From: Aerococcus kribbianus
GTDB lineage: Bacteria; Bacillota; Bacilli; Lactobacillales; Aerococcaceae
Assembly (NCBI RefSeq): GCF_026805545.1
Contig: NZ_JAPRFR010000001.1
Coordinates: 744,001 to 808,000 of the forward strand
Reading direction: 5' to 3'
Length of the DNA stretch: 64,000 nucleotides
In this document: piece by piece, positions 1 to 8,130 of the stretch
How the letters are laid out: the number at the start of each line of letters is the position of its first letter
Position numbering within the stretch: position 1 is the first letter of the stretch
Program-made: the position numbers and the translations under genes
The notes under the pieces: model-generated
The model's input: only the letters and a program-made list of their open reading frames with translations
Told to the model about the DNA's origin: nothing
Databases searched by the model: none

Positions 1-37
1 ACGTACCCGCGGGAATTTTTTCAATTCGTTTTAACAT
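1..37 (-). CDS. kdgT: 2-keto-3-deoxygluconate permease, N-terminal fragment
   Basis: Only the first 12 codons are inside the window, reading MLKRIEKIPAGT on the minus strand from an ATG at 37. An AGGAGGGGAA ribosome binding site lies at 41-50. The string RIEKIP followed by a small residue and G/T resembles the start of KdgT-type 2-keto-3-deoxygluconate:H+ symporters as I remember them. The neighbouring KDG kinase supports the call. KdgT would import KDG for phosphorylation by the kinase at 260-1264. The gene continues off the left edge, so identity rests on a short match plus context. Confidence 0.5.
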   Translation of the reverse strand, partial: MLKRIEKIPAGT

Positions 38-78
38 ATCTTCCCCTCCTAAATTAATTTACCTAATAATAGCATAGA

Positions 79-92
79 TGTAAGCGCATTAA
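79..92. promoter_or_regulatory. possible cre (CcpA) site upstream of kdgT-like gene
   Basis: TGTAAGCGCATTAA matches the catabolite-responsive element core TGNAANCGN but lacks the closing CA. It lies about 40 bp upstream of the kdgT-like start codon. CcpA control of a sugar-acid permease would be typical of Lactobacillales. The match is partial, so this is only a candidate. Confidence 0.25.
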
Positions 93-154
93 TAGTATTT
101 TGTGAATTGATTTACAAAAAGCAATTTTTATCATTCAATCAAAAAATGAAAGAG

Positions 155-203
155 ATAAAAAAGCATAGAAGCTGAGAACTTTGTCCCAGCCTCTATGCTT
201 TAA
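155..203 (-). terminator. rho-independent terminator after kdgK
   Basis: An inverted repeat AAAGCATAGA/TCTATGCTTT encloses GCTGGGA/TTCTCAGC arms and runs into a T-rich tract on the minus strand. It separates kdgK from the kdgT-like gene. Its centre belongs to the GCTGGGA-core hairpin family that recurs through the window. Confidence 0.7.
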
Positions 204-259
204 AAAAATATACATTTTTCCGATACGCTTTGTCCTTTGACACAATTAACAGTCATCTT

Positions 260-1264
260 TTATCGTAAAACATTTTCTGAATTTGACATAAAACGCTCAA
301 TTTCATTGCGTCTAAAGAGATTAATATCCCCATAAATCGTATGTTGCAAGGCTGCAGCAGCCATAGCAAATTCAGGAATATTAGCATCTTCCTTCTCTAA
401 TAAAATACCGTCTAATATACCCGCAGTATAGCTATCACCAGACCCAACTCGATCAACAATGGTTTCCAAGTCATATTCCCCTGACATATACATCGTATGC
501 GTTTGACAGTTATAGAGATAACCAATCATTTCAAAAGAATTAGGTGTTAGGGCGTGGCGATGGGTACCGAAAATATAGTTAAGGTTAGGGTATTCTTGGG
601 CTAGTGCATCTAAATAGAAACGTTCATCCTGGCCTTCAACTTCGTCAATACCGAAGAAGGCAATGGCATCTCGTTGGCTAGCAGATAAGTAATCAACATA
701 TGGTAAAATAGCTTGATAAGCAGGAATGGCTTCATCATAAGTCCACATGGTTGACCGATAGTTCATATCAAAACTTACTTTGATTCCACGTTCCTTAGCT
801 GCTTGAACTAGCTCAACCCCAAATTCATGCCAGAAGTCTGACAAGGCTACCGTAATACCTGTAATATGGAAAACAGAAACATCAGAAAAGAGTTGGTCTA
901 AATCCCACTCATTACGTTCCATCATAGAAATTGCGGAATATTTACGGTCATAAATGACATTCGATGGCCGCAACCCGGTCCCTACTTCAACATAATATGA
1001 TCCTAAACGTCCCTGGCCATAAATGACCTTGTCGCAATTAACGCGTTTTCCATACAACTGAATCATAGAATTCTCAGCCAAGCTGTTATTAAGCGGTAAC
1101 TTGGTAGCGTACTCGACATCATGGTCTAACATAGCCAAATTCATTGCCACATTAGCTTCTGCACCCCCATAATGCAATTGCAAACTAGTTGAATTCATTA
1201 ATCGTTGGCCAAAAGGTGAAGTCATACGTGCTAAACTTTCACCCAGAGTTAAGATTTTACCCAT
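260..1264 (-). CDS. kdgK: 2-keto-3-deoxygluconate kinase (PfkB family)
   Basis: A 334-residue ribokinase/PfkB-family sugar kinase. The N-terminal substrate region has the motif GGAEANVAMN. The C-terminal ATP/anion-hole motif reads VGSGDSYTAG, with Ser where many family members have Ala (GAGD), and its Asp as the expected catalytic base. It should phosphorylate 2-keto-3-deoxygluconate to KDPG, the entry to the lower Entner-Doudoroff step. KDG kinase is preferred over fructokinase because of overall resemblance and the kdgT-like gene next door. The start has a GGAAGGGG site upstream. A hairpin separates it from the preceding oxidoreductase, so it may be partly uncoupled from that operon. No KDPG aldolase is in the window. 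Confidence 0.75.
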   Translation of the reverse strand: MGKILTLGESLARMTSPFGQRLMNSTSLQLHYGGAEANVAMNLAMLDHDVEYATKLPLNNSLAENSMIQLYGKRVNCDKVIYGQGRLGSYYVEVGTGLRPSNVIYDRKYSAISMMERNEWDLDQLFSDVSVFHITGITVALSDFWHEFGVELVQAAKERGIKVSFDMNYRSTMWTYDEAIPAYQAILPYVDYLSASQRDAIAFFGIDEVEGQDERFYLDALAQEYPNLNYIFGTHRHALTPNSFEMIGYLYNCQTHTMYMSGEYDLETIVDRVGSGDSYTAGILDGILLEKEDANIPEFAMAAAALQHTIYGDINLFRRNEIERFMSNSENVLR

Positions 1265-1284
1265 AGAGGTCCCCTTCCAAATTA

Positions 1285-1311
1285 ACAGGTGGGCCTATTT
1301 GTCCCACCTGT
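1285..1311 (-). terminator. intercistronic hairpin between oxidoreductase and kdgK
   Basis: ACAGGTGGG (1285-1293) pairs perfectly with CCCACCTGT (1303-1311). The downstream minus-strand sequence TTAATTTGG is only weakly U-rich, so it may be a weak terminator or a processing site rather than a full stop. Confidence 0.4.
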
Positions 1312-1350
1312 CGCTTGTATTCATAATTAGTATAACAAAAACGCTAGACT

Positions 1351-2430
1351 TTAGTGTATTTTATTGGCTTGCGCCTGAGCTTGTAGACATAGTTCTTGGG
1401 CTTTGAAGATATGCTCTTGCGTCATGGCCTTATCAGTCCGATTAATACAATCTAAAATCATTTGACCGAAGAATGGGAAACCAACTTCTCCATTAACTGC
1501 ATAATGATGTTCACCTTCTTGATCCACAACATAAACGTGGTCACCTTGCTCATCACGAGCAAGATCTAGATATTTACGGATTTCAATGGATCCCTTTGTC
1601 CCAGTGATAAAGGTCCGTCCGTCACCCCAAGTTGACAAGCCATCTGGTGTAAACCAATGAACCTTGAAGAAGAAACTGGCACCATTTTCACCAACCACCA
1701 CAGCATCACCATAATCATCTAAGTCTGGTGTATCTGCATTGGCATAGTTAGCAATTTGACTATGAACAACTTGGGCCTCTTCATTACCAGTAAAGTGTAA
1801 AAACTGTTCGATTTGGTGACTACCAATATCTGTTAAAATCCCTCCGTATTGTTCCCGGTCAAAGAACCAATCAGGGCGCTTTTCCTTGTCTAGACGATGG
1901 GGACCAAAGCCAGTGACTTGAATGACATCCCCAATTCGACCCGATTTTATAATTTGATCAGCATAGACAGCCCCTTCAACATGTAACCGTTCGCTAAAGT
2001 ATACCCAGTACTTTTGCTTGGTTTCTGCAACTACACGTTTGGTTTCTTCTAGTTGCTCTAAACTAGTAAACCCAGTTTTATCAGTAAAGTAATCTTTACC
2101 CGCTTCCATCACACGATTTCCTAAGGCTGACCGCCGATTAGGAATAGCCGCAGCTGCGACTAATTGAATTTCAGGATCTGCTAATACAGCCTCTAAACTA
2201 TCCGCCACTTCAACTTGTGGGAAGCTTTCTTTATATTCTGCGACTTTTTGGGGATCGGGATCATAGACATACTTCAATGTTGCGCCTGCTTCTTGCAAAC
2301 CATTGGACATACCATAAATATGACCATGGTCCAAGGCAACAACTGCTACGTTAAACTCACCATCTGCCACAACCTTCTCTGTCTTAGCAGCTGAAGGTGC
2401 ATAATTCATCCCGTCTTTTTTCTCAACCAT
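1351..2430 (-). CDS. Gfo/Idh/MocA family oxidoreductase (first of three)
   Basis: A 359-residue NAD(P)-dependent sugar dehydrogenase of the Gfo/Idh/MocA family. An N-terminal extension of about 25 residues precedes a Rossmann strand (FNVAVVALDHGHIYGM). The usual EKP motif is replaced by TDKTGF. A later DIGSHQIEQ segment corresponds to the family's conserved helix with Asp/His. The substrate cannot be told from the sequence; sugar acids, inositols or keto-sugars are all possible. It is the last oxidoreductase in a minus-strand run of four enzyme genes, 18 bp after the isomerase. AGGAGG precedes the ATG. The missing EKP lysine sets it apart from its two neighbours and suggests a different chemical role. 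Confidence 0.7.
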   Translation of the reverse strand: MVEKKDGMNYAPSAAKTEKVVADGEFNVAVVALDHGHIYGMSNGLQEAGATLKYVYDPDPQKVAEYKESFPQVEVADSLEAVLADPEIQLVAAAAIPNRRSALGNRVMEAGKDYFTDKTGFTSLEQLEETKRVVAETKQKYWVYFSERLHVEGAVYADQIIKSGRIGDVIQVTGFGPHRLDKEKRPDWFFDREQYGGILTDIGSHQIEQFLHFTGNEEAQVVHSQIANYANADTPDLDDYGDAVVVGENGASFFFKVHWFTPDGLSTWGDGRTFITGTKGSIEIRKYLDLARDEQGDHVYVVDQEGEHHYAVNGEVGFPFFGQMILDCINRTDKAMTQEHIFKAQELCLQAQAQANKIH

Positions 2431-2448
2431 TGTGAGCCTCCTATTTCT

Positions 2449-3318
2449 TTAGAATAAGTCTTCGTAACCTAGAGCGATAAGATGATCACGTGAGTCAGCT
2501 AAACAATCGAATGGATCGCGACCATATAGCATATCTTGTTCCACTAATAAATAACGTACTCCTGTATCCAAGGCTTTCTCGATAATTGGTTTATAATCCA
2601 TTGATCCTTGACCAAGCTCAGCAAACTCAATAATATTAGTGAAAGCTTGGTAGAAGGTCATTACATCCTCTTCTTCTAAGGCTTGGAAAGCCTCTTCAGG
2701 AATTTCTCCAATGCGGTAATCTTTTAGGTGAACCAAAGCAGTACGACCAGCATGTTTATCTAACACATCAATAGGGTTAGCACCACCCCGTTGCACCCAA
2801 TGGAGGTCAACTTCAAATCCTAATTCAGGACACTCTTCAGCAATAATATCCAAAAGGAATTTCCCATCGTATTTACGGAATTCCACGTGGTGGTTGTGGT
2901 AGTAAAGGTCAATCCCATGCTCTTTCAAGTCTTTAGCATATTTATTCGCTTGACGAGTAAAATCTAACACTGTTTCTAAATTACGCATATTAGGGAAAGG
3001 CAACATACCAATTCTTAATAAATCAACACCCAATGTTTTACAATCGGCAACAATTTTATCAAATTGTGTTTCTAGATCATCATTACCGCCCCCAGCACCG
3101 TCGTTGGATACCACGCAAGATAAGGAAGCAATATCTAAATCAAAATCCTCTTTGGCTTGTTTGATTTCCTGAACATTTTCTGGTGTCATTGGAATTTGCG
3201 AAATTTCTACGGCATGGTAGCCTAATTCAACAATTTTCTTCAAGGTTTGGTAAGGGCCTAATTCCTCAAACTTTTCCTTTAACATCATCGCTTGTACACC
3301 AATTTTGGCTTCTACCAT
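2449..3318 (-). CDS. sugar phosphate isomerase/epimerase (TIM barrel, AP-endonuclease-2 fold)
   Basis: About 289 residues of the xylose-isomerase-like/IolE superfamily. Candidate divalent-metal ligands in order are Glu in HAVEISQ, the HNHH motif, Asp and His in FEVDLHW, His in VHLKDY and Glu in LVEQDM. These enzymes isomerise or epimerise keto-sugars or inosose intermediates. The ATG at 3318 is chosen because it lies just after the upstream stop codon and has AAAGGAG about 10 nt upstream. A longer reading from 3339 would overlap the upstream gene. It is sandwiched between two dehydrogenases, suggesting oxidation, isomerisation and reduction in one pathway. Confidence 0.75.
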   Translation of the reverse strand: MVEAKIGVQAMMLKEKFEELGPYQTLKKIVELGYHAVEISQIPMTPENVQEIKQAKEDFDLDIASLSCVVSNDGAGGGNDDLETQFDKIVADCKTLGVDLLRIGMLPFPNMRNLETVLDFTRQANKYAKDLKEHGIDLYYHNHHVEFRKYDGKFLLDIIAEECPELGFEVDLHWVQRGGANPIDVLDKHAGRTALVHLKDYRIGEIPEEAFQALEEEDVMTFYQAFTNIIEFAELGQGSMDYKPIIEKALDTGVRYLLVEQDMLYGRDPFDCLADSRDHLIALGYEDLF

Positions 3319-3319
3319 A

Positions 3320-4342
3320 TTATAGCAACTCCTTTGCATTCACTTTTTGGTTGGATTGGCTAGATTGTTTCAATAAATCGATCATCATCATGGATGGCAA
3401 AGCATCCGCTACAGAAATATAATCCTCATTATTATTAATTATAGCCTCATATAAGGCTTGAATGGCCAACTTATGTCCCATACCATAATAAGATTTTGAG
3501 GAAGGGAAAATATCATCTTGGCAAATTAAATGCCCTTGTCCATACTTGTCAGCATAGTAGTATAGCGCATTATCTGAAATGACGTAGCGCCCTTCATTAG
3601 TCACTACTTCCACTAAAACAGTTGAGTTTTCTTGGTAAGCATTGGTGGCATAATAAATGCCATGGACATCATTAGTAAATGTGAAGTCTGCAGTTGCTGT
3701 ATCTTCAACCTCAATCGCATAATCCGTTAATTGTATTAACTTCCCTTTACTAGCGACTAGTTCTTGACCAGTAAACCACTGCATCAAATCTAGAGTATGG
3801 ATGGATTGATTGGCAATAGTTCCTCCGCCAGCTTGGTCCCAACGTCCTCGCCAAGGCTCAGCCTCATAGTAAGATTCTGGTCTAAACCAAGTAACAATTC
3901 CCTTGACCATTAAAACACGACCATTATCCTCTGATACTAATTTTTTTAAACGGTGATGAAGCTCTTGACTGGTTTTGTTGTAACGATTTTGAAAGGAAAC
4001 CGCCACCTTACTGTCATGACTTTCAACATAATCTGCTAGTTCACGGCCTTCTTGGTAGGACATGGCGAGAGGTTTTTCTAAATAAACATGGACACCATGA
4101 TCAATACAAGTTTTAGCAGCGGGAACATGTAAATAGTGAGGCAAGCAAATATGGACAACATCCAAGTTTTCTTGGTCTAACATTTCCTCCATATCAGTAT
4201 AGAAAGGCAAGTCAGGGTAGTCGTTTTGTGTGGCTGGGTTGATATCACAAACCGCTACAATTTCAGCTAGACCGGTCGCCTCTATAGCTAAATGATGGAT
4301 GTAGGATATGGTCCCTAGACCGATAATACCAACTTTTAACAT
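3320..4342 (-). CDS. Gfo/Idh/MocA family oxidoreductase (second of three)
   Basis: 340 residues. The N-terminal Rossmann motif is VGIIGLGTISYIHH, followed by VHICLPHYLH and the classical EKP motif (VYLEKPLAM), whose Lys is the usual catalytic residue. A C-terminal domain contains NQSIHTLDLMQWF. It resembles oxidoreductases acting on sugars or sugar acids. The AAGGAGG site sits well placed before the ATG. It ends one base before the isomerase start, so the two are probably translationally coupled. Confidence 0.8.
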   Translation of the reverse strand: MLKVGIIGLGTISYIHHLAIEATGLAEIVAVCDINPATQNDYPDLPFYTDMEEMLDQENLDVVHICLPHYLHVPAAKTCIDHGVHVYLEKPLAMSYQEGRELADYVESHDSKVAVSFQNRYNKTSQELHHRLKKLVSEDNGRVLMVKGIVTWFRPESYYEAEPWRGRWDQAGGGTIANQSIHTLDLMQWFTGQELVASKGKLIQLTDYAIEVEDTATADFTFTNDVHGIYYATNAYQENSTVLVEVVTNEGRYVISDNALYYYADKYGQGHLICQDDIFPSSKSYYGMGHKLAIQALYEAIINNNEDYISVADALPSMMMIDLLKQSSQSNQKVNAKELL

Positions 4343-4378
4343 TAGACTACCTCCTTGATCCAGTTATAGTGATTCAAC

Positions 4379-5542
4379 CTAACGTGTTTCATATTTGCCT
4401 TCTTCGGCAATTCGTTTATTTAATTCTTCTAAATATTGGTTGTCATCGAAGTCTACTAGGCTAACTTCTTGATTTGTCCAGTCTGATAAATGGATGGCAT
4501 TGGCAAGACGCACACCATTAATTCCTTCAGAACCTGGAGCAAGTAATGGTTCACCATCTAAAATGTGGGCTGCGAAGTTTTCTAATACACCCGCATGTTG
4601 GCCACCCCATTGTGATTCAGCAGAGAATTCTTCTACTTGATAGATTTCATTAATATCCATTTGCCCCATGAACAATGATTTTACCCCTTCAAAGTCCATT
4701 TCTTTGTTGAGGTCATTTTCAGATTTAGTCATGCGGTAAACTTTAACTTTTTGAGAGTCTTCTACCACAATTTTACCCTTATCTCCTAAAATTTCTAAAC
4801 GGTCAGTACCGATTAGGTCATGGGTACAAGTAACGAATGTCCCAGTGGCACCATTACCATAATCTAAAACGGCAGTCACTTCATCTTCAACGACAATATC
4901 GCGTTGGTAACCATATTTCACCTTGCCATAAACCGCTTCTGGTACACCTGCAATCCATTGAATTAAGTCCAATTGGTGAGGTGCTTGGTTGACAAGGACA
5001 CCGCCACCTTCACCGCCCCAAGTCGCGCGCCAATCACTCATATCATAGTAGGCTTGTGGACGCCACCAAGTTGTAATAATCCAGTTGGTACGACGGATAT
5101 CACCAATTTCACCATTGTCAACAATTTCTTTAATCCGTTTGTATAATGGATTATTCCGTTGGTTGAACATAATCGCATAGGTTAAATCATCATGTTTGCT
5201 AGCAAAATCATTCAATTCTTTGACTTGCTTAGTGTATACCCCAGCAGGTTTCTCATTTAACACATGAATACCATTTTCCAAGGCAAACATTGCCATTTCT
5301 GGGTGAAGGTAGTGAGGAACTGTGGTAATAATGGCATCAACATCGCCACTCTTAACCATTTCCTTATAATCACGATAGATTGTCACTTCTGGGTGAACTT
5401 CTTTAATGCGGGCATCTTTAGCAGAATCAATTTCAGTGACAGCCCCTACTTCCATATTGCTAACTTGGCCTTTTGCTAATAGATCACCATAGAAACCACC
5501 TTGTTGACCATAACCAATAATTCCTAAACGTAACTTATTCAT
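4379..5542 (-). CDS. Gfo/Idh/MocA family oxidoreductase (third of three; first gene of operon)
   Basis: 387 residues, with Rossmann motif LGIIGYGQQGGFYG, catalytic EKP motif (VLNEKPAG) and the C-terminal NQAPHQLDLIQW segment. The last segment is shared with the second copy, so the two probably use similar substrates, while the first copy has diverged. It is the promoter-proximal gene: a strong sigma-A promoter (5601-5629) and a cre-like operator (5573-5586) lie directly upstream. AGGAGG precedes the ATG. Substrate unknown. Confidence 0.8.
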   Translation of the reverse strand: MNKLRLGIIGYGQQGGFYGDLLAKGQVSNMEVGAVTEIDSAKDARIKEVHPEVTIYRDYKEMVKSGDVDAIITTVPHYLHPEMAMFALENGIHVLNEKPAGVYTKQVKELNDFASKHDDLTYAIMFNQRNNPLYKRIKEIVDNGEIGDIRRTNWIITTWWRPQAYYDMSDWRATWGGEGGGVLVNQAPHQLDLIQWIAGVPEAVYGKVKYGYQRDIVVEDEVTAVLDYGNGATGTFVTCTHDLIGTDRLEILGDKGKIVVEDSQKVKVYRMTKSENDLNKEMDFEGVKSLFMGQMDINEIYQVEEFSAESQWGGQHAGVLENFAAHILDGEPLLAPGSEGINGVRLANAIHLSDWTNQEVSLVDFDDNQYLEELNKRIAEEGKYETR

Positions 5543-5572
5543 ATGAACCTCCTATTTTCTCAAAAAGAAACA

Positions 5573-5586
5573 ATAAACCGTTTACA
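5573..5586 (-). promoter_or_regulatory. cre-like / LacI-type operator in the 5' leader
   Basis: On the minus strand the site reads TGTAAACGGTTTAT, an almost palindromic match to the cre consensus except for the last two bases. It lies about 8-21 bases downstream of the predicted transcription start, a roadblock position for CcpA or another LacI-family repressor. The IclR protein encoded just upstream could also act nearby. Confidence 0.5.
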
Positions 5587-5600
5587 ACATCAACACCTTA

Positions 5601-5629
5601 ATTATAAGAATGTTGAAATCGCTTTACAA
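5601..5629 (-). promoter_or_regulatory. sigma-A promoter of the oxidoreductase/isomerase operon
   Basis: On the minus strand TTGTAA (5624-5629) and TATAAT (5601-5606) are separated by exactly 17 bp. The first downstream start codon is at 5542. Confidence 0.7.
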
Positions 5630-5649
5630 GAGCTTTTGCCTATTTTTTG

Positions 5650-5690
5650 TTTCTAAAAAAGAAAACAGCTTTCCTAATAGGAAAGCTGTT
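5650..5690 (-). terminator. terminator after iclR-type regulator
   Basis: AACAGCTTTCC and GGAAAGCTGTT (5664-5690) form a near-perfect hairpin followed on the minus strand by a T-rich tract. It separates the regulator from the oxidoreductase operon. Confidence 0.75.
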
Positions 5691-5754
5691 AACAAATTGC
5701 AATCTATAATGTCAGAAAATGCAAGTTGCTTGGGAATTTGCATTTTTGGTGATT

Positions 5755-6525
5755 TTAAATTTCAGTGAGTTGATATTCAATGACGGCCTTGGCCTTCTGC
5801 AATTCGCCAATCAAGGCTTCGAAACGTTTAGTTGTTAGCTGATCATAAGGAATTGAAATGCTAAAAGCATAGCGAGACAAAGCCTGGCTATCTCCCATTG
5901 TCGTTCCAATACAAAAAATATTATCTTCTGCTTCGCGATTATCGGTAGCGTAACCATTTCGTCGGGCAATAGCAATTTGCCGACGAATAATTTCCGGTTG
6001 AATAATGGTATAATCTGTCCGTTTTTCTAAATGACTATTCTCTAAATAGCCTTCTATATAATCATCTTCTTGAGCTGCCAACAAAGCCTTCCCCATGGCT
6101 GAACAATAGAGGTCTTCGCGAAAACCTATCCTTGATTGGGTTACATGCCGATTAACAGCGGGAGTAAACTTGTTAACATAAAGAACACTTTTTTCTTGTA
6201 ACATACCCATATTAACTGTGGCATCTACCTTTTGAAATAAACGGTATAAAATCGGATAGCTTTCTCGTAGGAGATCAAATTGAATAAAGGCGGCGTTGGC
6301 TAACTGCAGTAAACGAGGACCTAAGGCATAAGTCTTGTCCCCCATATTTTTACGGACAAAACCTAAAATTTCTAAAGTATCCAAAATTTTATTGGTGGTG
6401 GACATCGTTAACTGGCATTCCACTGCAATATTGGTCATTGATTGCGGACTTTGCGTTTGCGATAAATAATCGAGAATGCGCACCGCTTTCACCAAAACCC
6501 CGCCATAAGGTTTATTCGCCTGCAT
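5755..6525 (-). CDS. IclR-family transcriptional regulator
   Basis: About 256 residues. An N-terminal winged helix spans roughly residues 5-65, with the recognition helix near LTMSTTNKILDTLE. An IclR effector domain follows, with the family pattern ending in CSAMGKALLA. KdgR-type IclR proteins often control uronate and KDG catabolism, which fits the downstream kdgK and kdgT-like genes. The ATG at 6525 has an AAGGAGGAG site 5-7 nt upstream; the longer reading from 6564 would overlap the ArsC-like gene by 22 bp and lacks a comparable site. Likely controls the cluster at 1-5542. Confidence 0.8.
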   Translation of the reverse strand: MQANKPYGGVLVKAVRILDYLSQTQSPQSMTNIAVECQLTMSTTNKILDTLEILGFVRKNMGDKTYALGPRLLQLANAAFIQFDLLRESYPILYRLFQKVDATVNMGMLQEKSVLYVNKFTPAVNRHVTQSRIGFREDLYCSAMGKALLAAQEDDYIEGYLENSHLEKRTDYTIIQPEIIRRQIAIARRNGYATDNREAEDNIFCIGTTMGDSQALSRYAFSISIPYDQLTTKRFEALIGELQKAKAVIEYQLTEI

Positions 6526-6542
6526 AGCGCTCCTCCTTACCA

Positions 6543-6896
6543 CTAATTGGCTAAATTTTGCCAAACATTAATGTCTGAACCAATAGTATATTGATCTTGT
6601 CCAATAATCAATGGACGTTTCACTAGCATACCATCTTGGTGAAGCAGGTTTACCTTATCTTCTAAGGTTAAATCTGCCCATTTATTCGCTAAATCTAGTT
6701 CCCGATAAAGCTGACCAGAAGTATTAAATAATCGACGTGAATCTTCCCCTTCCTGATCAATCAAAGCTCTCAAGCTTTCTTTGCTGGGAGTTTCTTCTTT
6801 TAGATTATAGTATTGATAGTCAAGTCCCCATTCATTAAGCTGTTTTTCTGCTTTTTTACAAGTGGTACAATTAGGGATGCCATAAAACGCTAACAT
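6543..6896 (-). CDS. ArsC/Spx-family thioredoxin-fold protein
   Basis: 117 residues, the usual length for the family. The N-terminal CTTC motif (residues 10-13) gives the redox pair found in Spx/MgsR regulators and some ArsC-like reductases. Further conserved segments are NTSGQLYRE and MLVKRPLI. Members either bind the RNA polymerase alpha C-terminal domain (Spx) or reduce small substrates; the sequence does not decide. GAGGAAAG lies upstream of the ATG. It stands upstream of the IclR gene with 17 bp between them. Confidence 0.75.
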   Translation of the reverse strand: MLAFYGIPNCTTCKKAEKQLNEWGLDYQYYNLKEETPSKESLRALIDQEGEDSRRLFNTSGQLYRELDLANKWADLTLEDKVNLLHQDGMLVKRPLIIGQDQYTIGSDINVWQNLAN

Positions 6897-6935
6897 AATA
6901 CTTTCCTCATTTCTTTTTCATTTTAAATAGCAAAA

Positions 6936-7070
6936 GGGTGCGATGAAAAGCGGTAGGACGGAATCGTTGGAGCAAAAGACTGCAGATAGCGACTAGCTAT
7001 CAAAGACTCTTGGGAAAGGCAGTCTGTTCTGACTTTTGGAGCCCGACTAAAAGGATGAGATGAAAAACAT
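6936..7070 (+). repeat. structured intergenic repeat, array 1 (one unit plus a truncated second)
   Basis: A complete unit at 6936-7051 begins GGGTGCGATGAAAAGCGG and ends CCCGACTAAA. A second copy starts at once at 7052 (AGGATGAGATGAAAA) and breaks off near 7070. The inner hairpin GATAGC-gacta-GCTATC and the conserved TTGGA and GGGAAA junctions are present. The first 60 or so bases are identical to part of the array near 60582, 53 kb away. The outer upper stem does not pair here, suggesting that the two halves come from different unit classes. It occupies most of the 394-bp gap between the ArsC-like gene and fghA. Confidence 0.85.
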
Positions 7071-7089
7071 ATAACTGGAATAAATTGAA

Positions 7090-7115
7090 GAGGCTGGGAC
7101 TTTTGTCCCGGCCTC
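7090..7115. terminator. GCTGGGA-type hairpin terminator after array 1
   Basis: GAGGCTGGGAC and GTCCCGGCCTC pair around TTTT. It lies downstream of fghA on the minus strand and directly beyond repeat array 1 on the plus strand. A short A/T-rich tract follows on both sides. 7116-7290 shows nothing else recognisable. Confidence 0.65.
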
Positions 7116-7290
7116 ATTTCAATCATTTGGTCAGACTACTATCAGTTGCTGTCTCCTAAGTCCTCTTCATACATATTTCTAGACAAGTATCTAAAAAGTT
7201 TATATTTCTAGCAAAATAAATCAGCCATAATTATAATAACTTAAATTTATTTTAGCATAGACAAAGCCTAAAATAAAAAACGTTCTGGCC

Positions 7291-8130
7291 TTAAATATTG
7301 TCTCTTAGATGATCGTGATGAAAGGCTAAATGCTGACCAATAAAACTTGCAATCGTATAGTAGGAATGATCATAAGCTTCTTCCTTATTATAAGTCACTT
7401 GATGGTTATGCTGATTGGCTGCAGATAAAAAGGCTTCTTCTGTTAATTGATTAGGATAGAACTCATCTGCAGTACCTTGAGTAATTAGCATAGGAGGTAC
7501 TTTTTCCTGATCTAATAGGTAAATAGGATCATAAGTCTGCCATTGATGATGATTGTCCCCCAAATAATTACTGAAGGCTTTTTTACCCCATTCTACCTGA
7601 CTAGGATTGGTAATCGGAGCAAAGGCAGAGACTGATTGAAAACGTTCCGGTTGGCGCAAAGCAAGCATCAGCGCACCATAACCTCCCATAGAATGCCCCA
7701 TAATAGCTTCTTGGCCAGAAAAATTAGGGATTAGTGACTTCACTAATTCAGGCAACTCCTGACTAAGGTAGGTATACATAAGATAGTTTTGCGACCAGGG
7801 TTCTTGACTAGCATCTAAGTAAAAACTTGCCCCTTGCCCTAAGTCATAGGCGTCATCATCAGGAACCCCTTCGCCGCGTGGTGAGGTATCAGGAATTACA
7901 ATGGCTTGTTGATTGGCTTGAGCATAGGCTTGAAAGCCTCCTTTAGTGGCAAAGTTTTGGTCATCACAAGTTAAACCTGATAGCCACCAAATTAAAGGGA
8001 TTGTTTGCTTGTTGTCTAGCTTAGGTAAAAACAGAGTAAAAACCATAGAACATTTTAAGACTTGCGAGTCATGTTGGTAGCGGTACTGATAGCCAGAAAA
8101 TACTTTCTTTTTCTCTAACTCCTTAAGCAT
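7291..8130 (-). CDS. fghA: S-formylglutathione hydrolase / esterase D family
   Basis: 279 residues with an alpha/beta-hydrolase fold. The nucleophile lies in GHSMGG (Ser about 147), the probable acid in GTADEFYP and the His in AYDHSYYT. The family hydrolyses S-formylglutathione to formate and thiol, the second step of thiol-dependent formaldehyde oxidation. It overlaps adhC (first step) by 8 bp, so the pair is surely co-transcribed. The ATG at 8130 is favoured by GAGGAGG upstream; a longer frame reaching 8211 would bury the start deep inside adhC. Confidence 0.85.
   Translation of the reverse strand: MLKELEKKKVFSGYQYRYQHDSQVLKCSMVFTLFLPKLDNKQTIPLIWWLSGLTCDDQNFATKGGFQAYAQANQQAIVIPDTSPRGEGVPDDDAYDLGQGASFYLDASQEPWSQNYLMYTYLSQELPELVKSLIPNFSGQEAIMGHSMGGYGALMLALRQPERFQSVSAFAPITNPSQVEWGKKAFSNYLGDNHHQWQTYDPIYLLDQEKVPPMLITQGTADEFYPNQLTEEAFLSAANQHNHQVTYNKEEAYDHSYYTIASFIGQHLAFHHDHLRDNI

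Noticed and set aside
6923-7126. Open frame of 67 codons on the minus strand across repeat array 1
   Set aside because: It lies wholly in the structured repeat and terminator, has no ribosome binding site and no recognisable protein features.
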